From: Cryptomeria japonica
Lineage: Eukaryota; Streptophyta; Pinopsida; Cupressales; Cupressaceae
NCBI RefSeq assembly: GCF_030272615.1
Contig: NC_081411.1
Span: forward strand, 160,438,971 to 160,502,970
Length of the DNA: 64,000 bases
Direction: 5' to 3'
Part shown: one piece after another, positions 34,921-46,574 of the stretch
Layout: every line of letters starts with the position of its first letter
Numbering within the stretch: position 1 is the first letter of the stretch
The notes under the pieces: model-generated
What the model was told of the DNA's origin: nothing
The model's input: the letters and a program-made list of their open reading frames with translations, nothing else
Databases searched by the model: none
Program-made: the position numbers and the translations under genes

Positions 34921-36010
34921 AATATTGAGGAAGAATTTGGAAAAATTGATTATGAACTATATAAATTTAATATAAGATTGAAAATTGTAACTTTGATTTG
35001 AGAAAATATAATGAGTTAAAAGTGCAACAACTAACTAAAATATTATATAATAATTGTATTATATATTAATATTATAATATTATTATTACTATATATATAA
35101 TATTAGTATATTGTATTGTGTAGTATATAGAATATCAATTTATTATAAGATAATATATTATTATATTTTAGCATTAACTTTATTCTTAGCTTAATTATAC
35201 ATTAAACATAAATAAATAAATATTTAATATATAGTAATATTATAATAATAATATTACTATTACATGCTATTAATTATTATATAATATACAATAACATTAT
35301 CATATTATACTATGTTGTTATTATATTATAATGGTATTATCTTATCTTAACTTAAAAACTAAAAATAATTAGATCAATTTACTTCATTACCGTGACATCA
35401 TATATAAACTCAATCAACATAATATTTTTTTAAAATTATCAAATTAAATTATTTTCAAATCAATACACTAACTATACCAAATATTATTTTAAAAAATAAT
35501 TAAATTTATAGATTTATTATTAAGACATTAGATTTCTTCATAGATAACTACTATTATTATATTAATCCAAAGAAAAAACAATTGTTTACTATCAAATAAC
35601 AAAACTTTACAACAATAAGACCTTGTTTATATATCATATTGATTTTTATATAATTTCATAATTTACAAACACAATAATTAGCAAAATTAACATACAAATT
35701 ATTTTTCATTTAAAGATAACATAAATATAAAAACCATTATTAATAGATATTTAAAGTAAAAATTTCTCAGTCTATAGAATAACTACATAAAAATCAATAT
35801 TTAAATTTTACCCGCTTAAAAAGTATTTTGAAGGTTTCGCAAAGTGTCATTTTAGTCCGCGTGGTACTAAGAAACATTAACGAAGGTCAACTCATAATGA
35901 TTATGAGTTTAATTTACATATAATGATTTTGAGTCACGTCTCTTCTAGACTTCCTATTAAAAAAAATAAATGATTTTGAGACACATATATTTGGTGCAAG
36001 TACTAATAAC
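34921..36010. other. AT-rich spacer
   Basis: TA-rich non-coding sequence downstream of the DUF247 frame. No feature seen. Confidence 0.5.
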
Positions 36011-36035
36011 TAATAAGATGGAAAGATCTAACATT

Positions 36036-37415
36036 CTACTTCTTCACTGCATACACAGTTTGAATAAATGACATGACCAATAGGGCTGTTGCAGCCACAA
36101 GAGAGACAACATACCATGGCATTGAAAAATATTCTTCTTTAAACTGGGCCACCCACGTCTTCCATTGACTGCTACAATGTTCTCTCACCTTTATTGTTAC
36201 ATTCTCAATTTGTTTAATTGGATGGAATGTCATATGATTTCCAAGATGGTTGAACATTCGAGCTGTATCTTCATCACTGCCAAGCAAGCTGTTAATGATT
36301 TGAGATTTTTGAAGTATAGATACATCTTTCTCTGAACTGATTAAATAGTCGAACAAAATTACATATTGTGAGATTATTGTCTCTTCAGGAGACCATAAAG
36401 CTCTTTGACAGTCTTCGTAAGCCATCAAATTCCGCAACAATATTTCTGTAGAGTCCCCCACGCTGATTTGAGGAAGGAAAAGCGTTCCTTTTTCAGGCCT
36501 TCTCTTTTTAAATTCCAATTTTCCTGGTGCAAAGTCGATACCAGCCTGGCATAATAATTCGGCACTAGGGGTAGACTTCTGAACGGGAGCTCGTGTTGGC
36601 GAAGAACTATGTATATTGATGCAGCATGGTCGTTGCACACAACTAGGTCTATGGTCATTGTTGATGTTGTGAGCACCACCATTGTCATCACCATCAATAG
36701 CATTAGTCAATTCTAAGCTTGAAAATGTTAGTAGATCTTTAATCACCATTCTATACAAATCCAATAAATGGAATGGATTTTTGTCAATAATTCTCATAAC
36801 ATTTTCAAAATGATGTTTACCCTCTTTTGATTGTCCATCATCGTCTGAAATTGAAGAAGAGAAAGGATATCCCCTAAACTCGTTGAATTAATACAACATA
36901 TCTGCTAACTATTCTATTGCAAGAGGACGCGTTGAAAACTCCAACACAAGGAGAGTTATGAGAACAAATAGAGGAATTTGATTTTCCAATTTCATAATGT
37001 CATTTAGTATAGCTCGATGCAGCGCGTTCCAACCTGTGGGCGTTTGATAAAAGATACTAAACCAATCTGTCTCTCTCTCCGGAGGTCTAAACCATTCGAG
37101 AATAAAGCAAGCATCCATTAGGAACTTCCAAGATAATATTTCCTCATCCCAATCTATTGGTTCCTGATAGCATTCTCTGATTTCACTGTCTAGCTTATGA
37201 ATCTCTGCAACTAATATGCTCACATCAATCTGGAGTCTTGCCGATGTTCTATGAACTGCTTCCAGTTTATATTTATCTATTGTAGATAATTCAGGATTTA
37301 GCTGTTGATGGTAAGGCCCAAATGATAGAACAGAAGGAATATAGGCTTGGCGATTGGAAACCATTAAGGGTTCAGGCACCCTATAAATGCAAACATTTTT
37401 AGACATTTGCCACAT
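36036..37415 (-). pseudogene. DUF247 family membrane protein, two in-frame stops
   Basis: A single minus-strand frame of 460 codons, a normal length for this plant-specific, usually intronless family. N-terminus: IYRVPEPL, AYIPSVLSFGPYH. Middle: DACFILEWF and LENQIPLFVL, all DUF247 signatures. C-terminus: one hydrophobic membrane segment (WYVVSLVAATALLVMSFIQTVYAV-like, about 24 residues; first 20 span WYVV to SFIQ) and a KK end. The molecular function of most members is unknown; some act in grass self-incompatibility. Two stops interrupt it: TAG at 36909-36911 and TAA about 27 bases further on, with coding-like sequence continuing in the same frame on both sides (GYPFSSS, HLLDLYRMV). Gln codons would fit both. 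A pseudogene is most likely; a sequencing or assembly error is possible. Start chosen at ATG 37415, which is in frame with the first signature. Confidence 0.9.
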
Positions 37416-37650
37416 CTTTCGTTCATGATTAAATGTGCTCCTTACTTGGGTAAGCCAGATTCAGCTGAAGTATTGTATTGTGTTTGACCTTCATCATTTA
37501 ATTGAGCCATCCCTTCTGCCTGTTATCTTCTACGCGACCGTTCTGACAAAAAGTTTCAACCATTTGTTAGAAAGGGAAATTAAAAGGCAGACTTTCAGAT
37601 TCGAAATCAATTATCTCATAACGATAGCCCTCAACGGTTTAACTGTGTTC

Positions 37651-37662
37651 TTTTATAAATGT
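37651..37662 (-). promoter_or_regulatory. Possible TATA box for the DUF247 frame
   Basis: The minus strand reads TTTATAAAAGAA about 240 bases upstream of the start codon. In such AT-rich DNA this could be chance. Confidence 0.25.
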
Positions 37663-37699
37663 TTCCCGTTAGCAATAAATATTTGAAACGAAATCTCTC

Positions 37700-38986
37700 T
37701 ATATTTAAAATGTAACTTAATAATACCGAATAAGTTCATAGGTTGCACGTTTAAATGTTTATTGAGAAAAAAATTGTACCCAAAACATGTCATGATATAA
37801 TGTTATGACGATTACAAGTTGTCCCAATGTCCTCTAAACTACATTTTGTTTGCCATTTTTAAAATTAATTCCGTTATATAATGTAATATTTGTTTCTTGG
37901 TTCTTTTATATTAATTATAAAAGTTATTTCCTTGCTATTTTTAATTTCTATTTTTTTAATTATTTATTTTAAGTGTTCTATTAACTGAAGAAACATATAC
38001 TTAATTTTAATATTTAAATGCTTTCTTACATAATTTGTATTAAACTATTATTAATGAAGATGACTTTATAAAAATTAAATCAATCACCATGCTTTTTTTT
38101 AAATGAAGATGACTTATAGTTTATGATATAATAAAGAAAAAAAACATAAATGTTAAATTTAAATTTCATTTTCAATTAATCAAGCAATTCTATTAAAATG
38201 ATGATTTTAAACAAAAAAAAAATTGTAGGAAATTCGAATGTTTATTATCGAAATATCAAATTGTGTTTCTAAATAAATCTTTGTGAAACCTTCTTTTGAA
38301 AATATTGTCTAAAACAGAAAAATATTGTGTAACAGATTTCTTTTGATTTGTTGTGTTTGTTTCTTAAACTCTTTTTATGGTTTGTCCTAGTTTAGTTAAT
38401 CTCATTTTAATATAGATATTTTTTCTCATAAAATATTTAATTTAATGATGTTTGATTTAAAATGCTCTTATTCTTTTACTATGACCAAAAACAAAAACCT
38501 CAAATTGAATAATCACATTTTATTAAAGAATTAATCTTCAACATATTTTTCTAATGATTTTTCTTCAATCGTGTGGTGAGATTTTTTTATAGTTCAATAG
38601 ATTATAAACTATATCATTAAGATCATAGAAATATATCAAATTTAAACTTTTAAAAATTTATGGACATAATTTCTTTGATATTATTATTTTTTTATCGATA
38701 AACAGCTTAGCCAAATAATTATATTAAATTTGTCTAATACAAAGTTTTGTTGTCTTCCATGCTAAAGAAAACAAACAGAGTCCCCTTAAGAGATTGAATT
38801 CTACCTCTGACAGTGCTAAACAAACAGAAGAGAGTTCATGAAATTATGAAAAAGAGACTTCTAATAGTCTCTATAGTCTACTGCTAAAGGCCATTAACCG
38901 TCTAACACCTTAAGAGTATATAAGTACATATTATTGGCCTATAGCTTCCAAAAAAGCAAAATATTTGTAAAATGAACAAAAAATTC
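37700..38986. other. AT-rich spacer
   Basis: No gene, RNA or repeat could be supported. Confidence 0.5.
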
Positions 38987-40210
38987 CTATTTGTGAGATG
39001 GAGTCGACCGACCCTAAGACGAAGTTGTAGCTTGAGAATTTCCACTGCCATGTGAGTGACCACTCCTTTTGCCTGGAATGGTTGGCCTCCCATGACCATG
39101 GGCCCTTATGTGACTATCAGAACCATTAGCAACATTCCTCTACACCTCCTACTCAATTTTTGGTGGAAGAAAACCATTCAATCTTAAAAAATCCATAAAT
39201 TCCTCCTCGTGGTCTTTTTTGTCAAGATCATTTGACAAGAGCCTCAAGTTTAGGAACCTTATATCCATAGTTGCGAATGCCCTATGCTGCCTTAAAGCAG
39301 GACCTTTAAGGTCCAGAAGGAATGCATACTAATTGATTACTTCCCTAGGGATAGAGAAGATAATCATATCTCTTGGGCGTGGTATGCCACAATCAAGAAA
39401 GTGCTCGGTTGAGGATAGTTTTCAGACCTCCTAGGATGTCTTGAATGAATAATGCTCTTGACATTGAAAAGACATCCTCTTTGGCAACTTGGTTATCTAG
39501 GAAAGAAGCCACAAACCTCAAGGAAATTAAAGTTTTATCCCTCGGATACTCATTCCTGCTCAAATGCTCGCTTCCTAAAATTACCTGCTCAAATGCTCGC
39601 TTCCTAAAATTAGCTTTATCGCCAGGATTATTAATGGCTCTGGGATAAGCAGAAGCCTTTTGAGCCTTAAGTTTGTGATCTCTCTGAAAGAGACTTGTCG
39701 GTTCTCTGAGGAAAGGGAAATTGGAGTGTCAGCTCCAAAGCAAGAAATTGGGTGCCAAAAAGCTCTAATGATGAAGCCAAAGGGTTCTTCTACAACCATC
39801 GCTAGACATGAAATTAGGAGTTAGGTGAACAATTTAGAAACCAGCTGATGAAGGAGCTAGATGAGTGGATTGAATGACAACAATGGAGGACTAGAAGGAC
39901 ATTAATAACTTCCCTACATTCTTACCACTTCATGCAACCTTTAATGCAAGTTACCTCAAATTGAATAGCCTTGGTAAGGAAGGTGACGAGGTATGATCTT
40001 CTAGGCTAGAGAAATTAAAAACTAAGTGTTTGATGTCATGCCATTAGGACAACTCACCCAGTCTATGTCCTTTAGGCGGCGCTATTTCTGCTTTGAGATA
40101 GATGTGGAAGATTTCATGACATCATAAATCTCCCGAAAGGCATGCCCAAATTCTTCTCATTACTTGACATTTGACATCAGGCGAGAATATTTATAATGTC
40201 TTGCTAATTA
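38987..40210 (-). pseudogene. Unrecognised decayed ORF, transposon-like
   Basis: On the minus strand a coding-like reading can be followed in pieces from about 40210 to a TAG at 38987: HAFREIYDVMKSS (40100 region), then FVASFLDNQVAKEDVFSMSR (39440-39500), then HFLDCGIPRPRDMIIFSIPR (39345-39400), then DFLRLNGFLPPKIE (39160-39200) and a Gly/His/Ser-rich tail (HGHGRPTIPGKRSGHSHGS). Stops are mostly TAG where Gln fits, and a 29-bp tandem duplication at 39555 shifts the frame. I do not recognise the family. The decay pattern matches the neighbouring retroelements, so a transposon origin is my inference. The LINE at 40330 lies immediately upstream. Confidence 0.45.
39555..39612. repeat. 29-bp perfect tandem duplication
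   Basis: Two identical 29-bp units beginning CCTGCTCAAATGC. The length is not a multiple of three, so it shifts the frame of the decayed ORF around it. Confidence 0.95.
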
Positions 40211-40329
40211 AAAAATAAATCATTCTTCTACCAAAAGATCTTTTCGACTTGGACATGACTTGGCAGAAAGGGCGATGACTACCAACTCAGCCTATGAAAA
40301 GGCACTTTGAATTGCAGCAGGAATATTTG

Positions 40330-43300
40330 ATTAAAAAATGATAGCCATTGGGTGAGGCAACAACACCCCTATTTCTGGTTCAAGCTACTCTATTTCAAAC
40401 TTTGCTTTTCATCCAAATGAGATTTGCTTCAGTCAATATGTCGATCATTGAGACAATTTTAACCTCCTGCGTCCACCGATATGGATTAATTCTGATAGCT
40501 GCATACTATAATAATACATCTACTTCTGAGATTGCTTCCTTAGACATGATTACTGTGGAAAGTATTCATCCTGGGAAGGATTGTCAAAAATAAATAAAAG
40601 AAGTTCACTGGGATAAGTTAATTTGAACTCATGCGCCCACCCAATTGGGTTGGTTCCATCTACTACAATCTTGGATAGGACATCTATCTCTATATTTCCT
40701 TCTCTATAGACATTCTTGTAGGAGAAATCATCAAACCTGGTCAATGCCATTGAAATTATATCCAATATTTCTTCTAACCTCCAATTTGGAGACCTCATAG
40801 ATTTAACTGCATTAATTGCAATGGTTGAGTCCCCCTCCACAACTAGATACTTAATCCCTCGTCTAGAGCACTCTAAGAGGCCTAGCAATTGGGCCTTGTA
40901 CTCTACAATATTGTTGGTATTCGGGGGAATAGACATAGTCATATTTCATATGATGATTCCTTTGTGATCTCTCACCATACAACCTATACCATATGCGCCT
41001 TGATTTCCTTTTGAAGCCCCATCAAAATTCAATTTAAGCCATCTAGGTTTGGGAGGGGTCCATACTACACTATCTCTGCCATTACTTTTATTCCCAACAT
41101 AAGGGGGAATTTTTACGCCATTCCACTTTAATCTGGTTCTGTCATCCCAAGTCATAAAATCTTTATTCAAATTTGAAGAAAGGGCTAAACTGTTGTTGAT
41201 ATTCTCCACAATTGAGGCTTCTAAGGAAGAGAGTACTGACTCTAATCTTCTCACTTTATCATCAAAAAGTATTTTATTACGATCTTTCTAGATCTCCCAA
41301 ACAAGGCAGGAGGGAGAGATTTCCCAGAGAGAGCTGAGAGTACCATCCTTTGGTCTTATTGGCCAACTTTGGAAAAGTGAGACTATGTCATTTGGAAGAG
41401 CCGTTATCCATCCTAATTTGGCACATAAGCCATCTCCAACACTTTGCCAAAAAGGGACAATTTAGAAGAAGATGATCTATTGTTTCTTCTTGATCCTTGC
41501 AAAGAATGCATTTCGATGGGCCTTCAAAATCCATTTTTCTGAACCTATCTGCTATCAGAATTTTATTTTGTTGCTAACCACTCAAAGATGCCTGCTTTAG
41601 GAATAATTCTATTGTTCCAAAATAGTTTTTGAGGGATACCTTGATCCTCTGAAACTCCTTAACTTGCTAGAATTTTGTGTACTTCCTTGGCACTATAATT
41701 ACCCGATTTGGATGGGGCCCATATCAGGGCATTTTCTCCTTCTCTAAAGAACAATTTTTTTGTCTTTGATTGTCTCAATTAACTGGCTTAACTCATTGGG
41801 GGGAAGAGGTAGGCCCTCCAATTTCTTCCAACTCTAGCTTGGGATAGGATTCTCCCTCTCAAAATTCACATAGTCCTTGACATTTTTCTCCCACTGCTAT
41901 TGTAGCCACTGTCTAGTTGCTAGAATGGTTAATAAAATGTCTAAACTCGGATAACCTCCCCAAGAGTGTTTCCAAAAGAGACTAGAAGATCCATCATGGA
42001 CATCCCAAGAGACATAGTCAGCTATTAGATTTTTGCATTTGATGATAAAATTCCATATTCGAGACCCTTTGGGATGACTAGTGGCCCTTAAGAGATTAAG
42101 AGATTCCCCTGCTTCTACATATTTAGAATTCATCATTCTACCCATCTTGCTTTGGGTTCTTTAACCATTTTCATCAGTTTAGCTCCCAATGCCTCATTTT
42201 GAATCTGAAGATTGTGGACTCCTAAGCCTCTTGATGATTTAGGTTTGCTAATTTTTTCCCAAGCAATTAAAGCAATTTTGTGCTTCTCCTCGGTTTTCTA
42301 CCAAAAGAAATTCCTCATCTTTTGAATGACATATGAATTCATACTTGTAGTAAGAGATAAATAAGACATTAAATAAATCAGAAGAGCTGAAATGACCACT
42401 TGGAGCATGACCAATCTGCCCACCCAGGATAACCACTCCCCTTTCCATGAATTTACATTTCGGTCCAATTTTATCTTCAAAGGATCCCACAAGTTTGTAT
42501 TCCTCCATCCCTTGTCTATGGGGATGCCCAAATAGATGCAAGGTAAATTACCCTTTTTACAATTAAGGATTCTTAAAATCTATTTTCCATAGGTAGTGGC
42601 GTGGAGAAGATGAAAATCTCCGACTTCTCCTTGTTGACTATTTGGCCTGAAGCTTTCTTATAGGAATCTAGAAGTGCTTGAAATTGATGTGCTCCTTTGG
42701 ATAAATTGCTGATGCGTAGTTATAAAATTGGTAGTACTCTTGATTCCTTCCAGCTCCCTGCTAGAGTGCTTTGCTTTAATGGCTCTTCCCAAGGATTCCA
42801 CCATAATTATAAAAAGGTAAGGAGAAATTGGATCACCTTGGCAAATACCCTTTGAGGTCGAAAAGAAACCTTTCGGTTTTCCATTAATAAGAATTGAGAA
42901 TCTAGGTGTAGAAATGCATTCAAAATCCCAATTGATCCATTGCTTGCTAAAACCAAAAGCCTACAAAACTTTACATAAAAAGCGTCAATCCACGTTTATC
43001 ATATTATGCTTTGGATATGTCTAGTTTTACTATAATACCTAGTCTTTTCATGTTTTGAAATGTGTGAATTGCTTCTTGAGCCACTATCACTCCATCTAGA
43101 ATCGAGTGCTTCGGAACAAAACATGTCTGCTCTTTTGAGATAATACTGTGTAATAGAGGTTTCAATCTGTTTGTCATCACCTTGGAAAGGATTTTATAGA
43201 CACTATTACATAGAGAGATTGGCCCGAAGTCTCCCAAACAGATGGCTTTCCCCTTTTTTGGAATTAGCACTATGAAGGTGTTATTAATTTCCTTGAGAAG

Positions 43301-43680
43301 GTTGCCTGGTCTTCTAGCATAGTCCAACGCCTCCACTAATTCTAACCCAAAATTCTGCCAACATTACTTGAAGAAACCAGTTGGCAAACCATCTGAACCT
43401 GGGGCTTATTGTAAGGGAGTTGATTAAGTGTAGTTGTCATCTTCTCCAGTGAAAAAAATACATTTAGCTTTCGATTTTTCTCTTCCAAAATAATTTTTGG
43501 GATGCAAGATAGAAGCTTCCTCTGCTCCTTTAAATCTAAACCTTCCTCATTGTTGACGAGCTTTGAGAAATAGCGAACAATTTCTAATCTGATGGCCTTA
43601 GGATATTACAATTCCATTTGATATCTTTTTGGATCACAGACCCTTGCTAGGCCCAAAAAATTTATTTTGATATAAAAATT
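40330..43680 (-). mobile_element. LINE 2: 5'-truncated L1-type retrotransposon
   Basis: A minus-strand element with RT, zf-RVT and RNase H in order and a T-rich 3' end (CATTTTTTAATCAAA on the minus strand, at about 40326-40340). The coding part begins just before the RT domain near 43680; the endonuclease and ORF1 are absent, as in typical 5'-truncated LINE copies. No target-site duplication was identified, so both edges are approximate. Confidence 0.8.
40550..43660 (-). pseudogene. LINE 2 ORF2 remnant: RT, zf-RVT, RNase H
   Basis: RT: a degraded APG-DGLP box near 43390, FIVLIPKKG, ISLCNSVYKILSK, a KLDISKA box and CQGDPISPYLF. The FADD catalytic box that should follow HQQF (about 42705) is missing, apparently through deletion. 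Downstream: YLGIPIDKGW (42530) and a zinc motif CILC-DHLLLNC (about 41465-41510). RNase H at 40600-41110: KLNFDGASKGN, EYKAQLLGL, VEGDS and IEIDVLSK, keeping the Asp/Glu residues expected in the active site. Stops and frameshifts are numerous, for example TGA at 40946-40948 inside RNase H. Unlike LINE 1, this lineage carries RNase H at the C-terminus. Confidence 0.85.
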
Positions 43681-43990
43681 CAAGAATTCTGATCCAACAT
43701 AGCTAGCTCAACACATAACAAACTAAAGCTAGCAGAATAGTGTTAATAAAGATGAATACATGGAGTAACATTCGATTACTAAAAGCCTACGCATTTCATA
43801 GCGTTCTAATATTAGAAGCCTTCCTAGCTTACATAAAAATAACATCATTAATAAAACTACACACAACCTTAGAGACAAAGACCAAGGAAATTGTGAAACC
43901 AGTGTAAAAGCTAATAAGCTCTTAGCAGTGATAAAGAATTTAGCAGAAATCATAATTCACAGCCATCGTCAGATCAAAGTTCATCAAACG
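43681..43990. other. Unassigned sequence flanking the small LTR element
   Basis: No gene was recognised. With the element removed this joins directly to 46012 onward. Confidence 0.4.
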
Positions 43991-43995
43991 ACTAT
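43991..43995. other. Left 5-bp target-site duplication (ACTAT)
   Basis: Identical to 46012-46016, directly outside the two LTRs. Confidence 0.9.
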
Positions 43996-46011
43996 TGTTA
44001 GAATAAATTAATTATCCCACTGACCACCGACCAACAAAGATTGTCGGCACAGACCTTCAACCAACCAAGCTCCAATCCTCTGTTTATTTTCATGTTATCA
44101 AAGCCGAAGGTGTTCAGGAGTAGTGTGTTCCAGTTTGCAGCCTATGTGTTGTTTTATTTCTGTAATCTTTGTTGTGTGATCTATGACGTGTGAGGTTCAA
44201 CATTTTGGTGTGTGAGCATCGTTAAGCTAGTGCTATCGACTGTTGAAAGCCCTTTGCAGTTTTCTGTTAAAAGCTAAGCTCAAGAGTCGTCTACAAATCT
44301 GAGCTGTGAATGTAGAAGTTTTTAGTTGCCGTTGTGCATTTATGGGATTGACTCAATGAAACAAGCTTTTGTTTTCATCTTGGTCTGCTGTGTGAGATTT
44401 CTAAATGTTTGGGTCTGAGGATTGTTTGAGTAGTGTTTTTGCGTGATCTACGGGCCATGAGGTTTCTGTTTTAGAAAAGGTGTGTTCCACCCTGCAAGTG
44501 AATTTCTCCTGTCTGCCTCTATTTACAGGAGCCTGTGACTATCACAGAAGGTAAATAAAGAGGAGAAAGGCGTTGTTGTTCTGAAGTTGCTGATAAAGAT
44601 CAGATAAAAAGAGAGTTGATCTTGTGTTTAGTGTGCTCGCACTGGTCTTGCTTTCATTAGCTATAACTTTTTTGGCTTGTTATGCGTCTTAAGTGTGGCA
44701 TAAAGGCTTGGTGTGTGATTTGATGGGATTGGAGGCATTCAATCCCTATAGTCAACATTGGATGACGTTGTTGGAATGTTGTTTGATGAGTGTTTTACTT
44801 ATGGTGATAAGGAGTCCCTTGTTGTTGGGGTTTGTTTTACTTGTTTGTGGTAGAGGAAGTCATTTTGCAGGTGTGAGTTTCCTTCATCAGTTCGTAGACT
44901 CTTAAGTAGTTGTGCAAAGTGAAAGCCGTGGAGCCTGGAGGACGTATGAGTTGTTTGAAGGAAGCCTGCAAGACTGTTATTTTGTATCAAGAAAGTGTAA
45001 TCAAAGGCATGAAGCTTGTGGAATTTGAAACCTTGGTCGCGTTGCAATGGAATTAAGTGCTAGAGGAAGTTGTGCTACTGGCCATAGTTCAAGAACCAAT
45101 AGTTTAAAATGTTTTTGGTTGGAGGTGAGAAAAATTGTGTTTTCATCAAGAATCTAAGGTTTTTGAGTCGAAGGTGTTAAAATTTGTGTGTCTAAATGTG
45201 AAGGCAATGTTGCTCTCAAAAGTGGTTATGTAAAAGAAGATTGTTGGAAATTGAGAAGATCTCCCATAGTATTGAGATGTAAATGGGTTTATGTTTGTTT
45301 GACAAATGTTTGAGTGTGAGTCACCTTTGTTAAAAGGCAAATCTAAAGTATGTATTGTATCTAAGTTGTTGTAGGGGATGCATGATTTGTGGTACCCGAC
45401 ACCCTAGAGTTTGTGGTATACATTATTGATGAATCATGTATCTGAAAAGGATTCTTAGAGAACTAGCGAGCACAGTGGTTGCTTACTTATGTGTCTCGGT
45501 AGATGGATTTCTTTTTATATGAAGTCAATAATCAATCTAGGCACAAGCCCATAGTGATGATAGATAGTGTGTGCATTATATATTGGTTTCCTGGTTATGA
45601 TGGTTCATGGTTAGTTTAAGACCTTTGAGTGCTAGGTTTGTGGTAAGCCAAAACCACTTGAGTGAAATTTTGTGGTTAGCTTGAAACCACTTCAAAATTG
45701 TATCGGTTAAGGGTAAGCCATGAAAACCCAAAGTGATTTTGATGAGGGAAAAGTGATTTTTGATAAGGGGAAGACCATAGCACATGAAAGCCCATTTAGA
45801 CAAAAGTTGTGAAATGTTGTAAATGGATATCTAAGAAGACTTTAGGCCAAGACCCATCCATTTTAGTTTATTGGGGGATATCTGAAAACAATTAGATAAT
45901 TAATTTATGGAGGATGTTATAATAAATTAATCATCTCATTGACCACCGACCAACAGAGATTATCGGCACAAACCTTCAATTGACCAAGCTCCAATCCTCT
46001 GTTTGTTTTCA
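43996..46011 (+). mobile_element. TRIM-like LTR element with 97-bp LTRs
   Basis: Terminal direct repeats at 43996-44092 and 45915-46011, both starting TGTTA and ending TTTTCA. The left one is followed at 44093 by TGTTATCAAAGC, a degenerate tRNA-iMet primer site; the right one is preceded by a short purine stretch (GGAGGA). A perfect ACTAT duplication flanks the element. The 1.8-kb interior has no gag or pol motif and no long open frame. Size and structure fit a terminal-repeat retrotransposon in miniature, at the large end of that class. It must be moved by enzymes made elsewhere. Confidence 0.9.
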
Positions 46012-46569
46012 ACTATCACAAGAGCAATAGAGAGATTTTAGATTTGCGACAGAAGATGAATAGTGTGATTCTTGCAACTCCGAGGTAAAAAGGATAACTT
46101 TGTCACCTAAAGTTGCGGAAGCCTTTGATCATTTCCTCTGCCAGTTAATCCAACGCATCTCGAATTTTCATAAAAAAGAACTTCCTTGGTTGATTGTGTT
46201 GCGATTTTGTAGGGTGGGCCCCCCATTTATTTGATTATAGTTGTGTGTTCAACTACGTTCACACGTATTGTTCACGATCAGAACTTCAATTGATGTTAGT
46301 CCATGTTTGGTTGCACTTTGTTTAGAGTTAAATATATATTTTTAATCTAAAGCCTTTCATAAGACTAATCTCAAATTTTTATGTTGACCATATTAAATCT
46401 ATGATTAATTTTATTCATAGAACTCATGATTTCATTATGAAATATTTCCTCTCTTGTGATCTCATCTGAATTTGTTCATATCTTTCAAAGTTAGTAACTA
46501 GTGCAAGAGGACTTGGGCGGACTGGTGATCCACACCAACCAAAAAAACATTTTTCTGTATGTTTAAGTA
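46012..46569. other. Unassigned sequence between two LTR insertions
   Basis: No gene or repeat was recognised. It starts with the right ACTAT duplication. Confidence 0.4.
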
Positions 46570-46574
46570 TTGGT

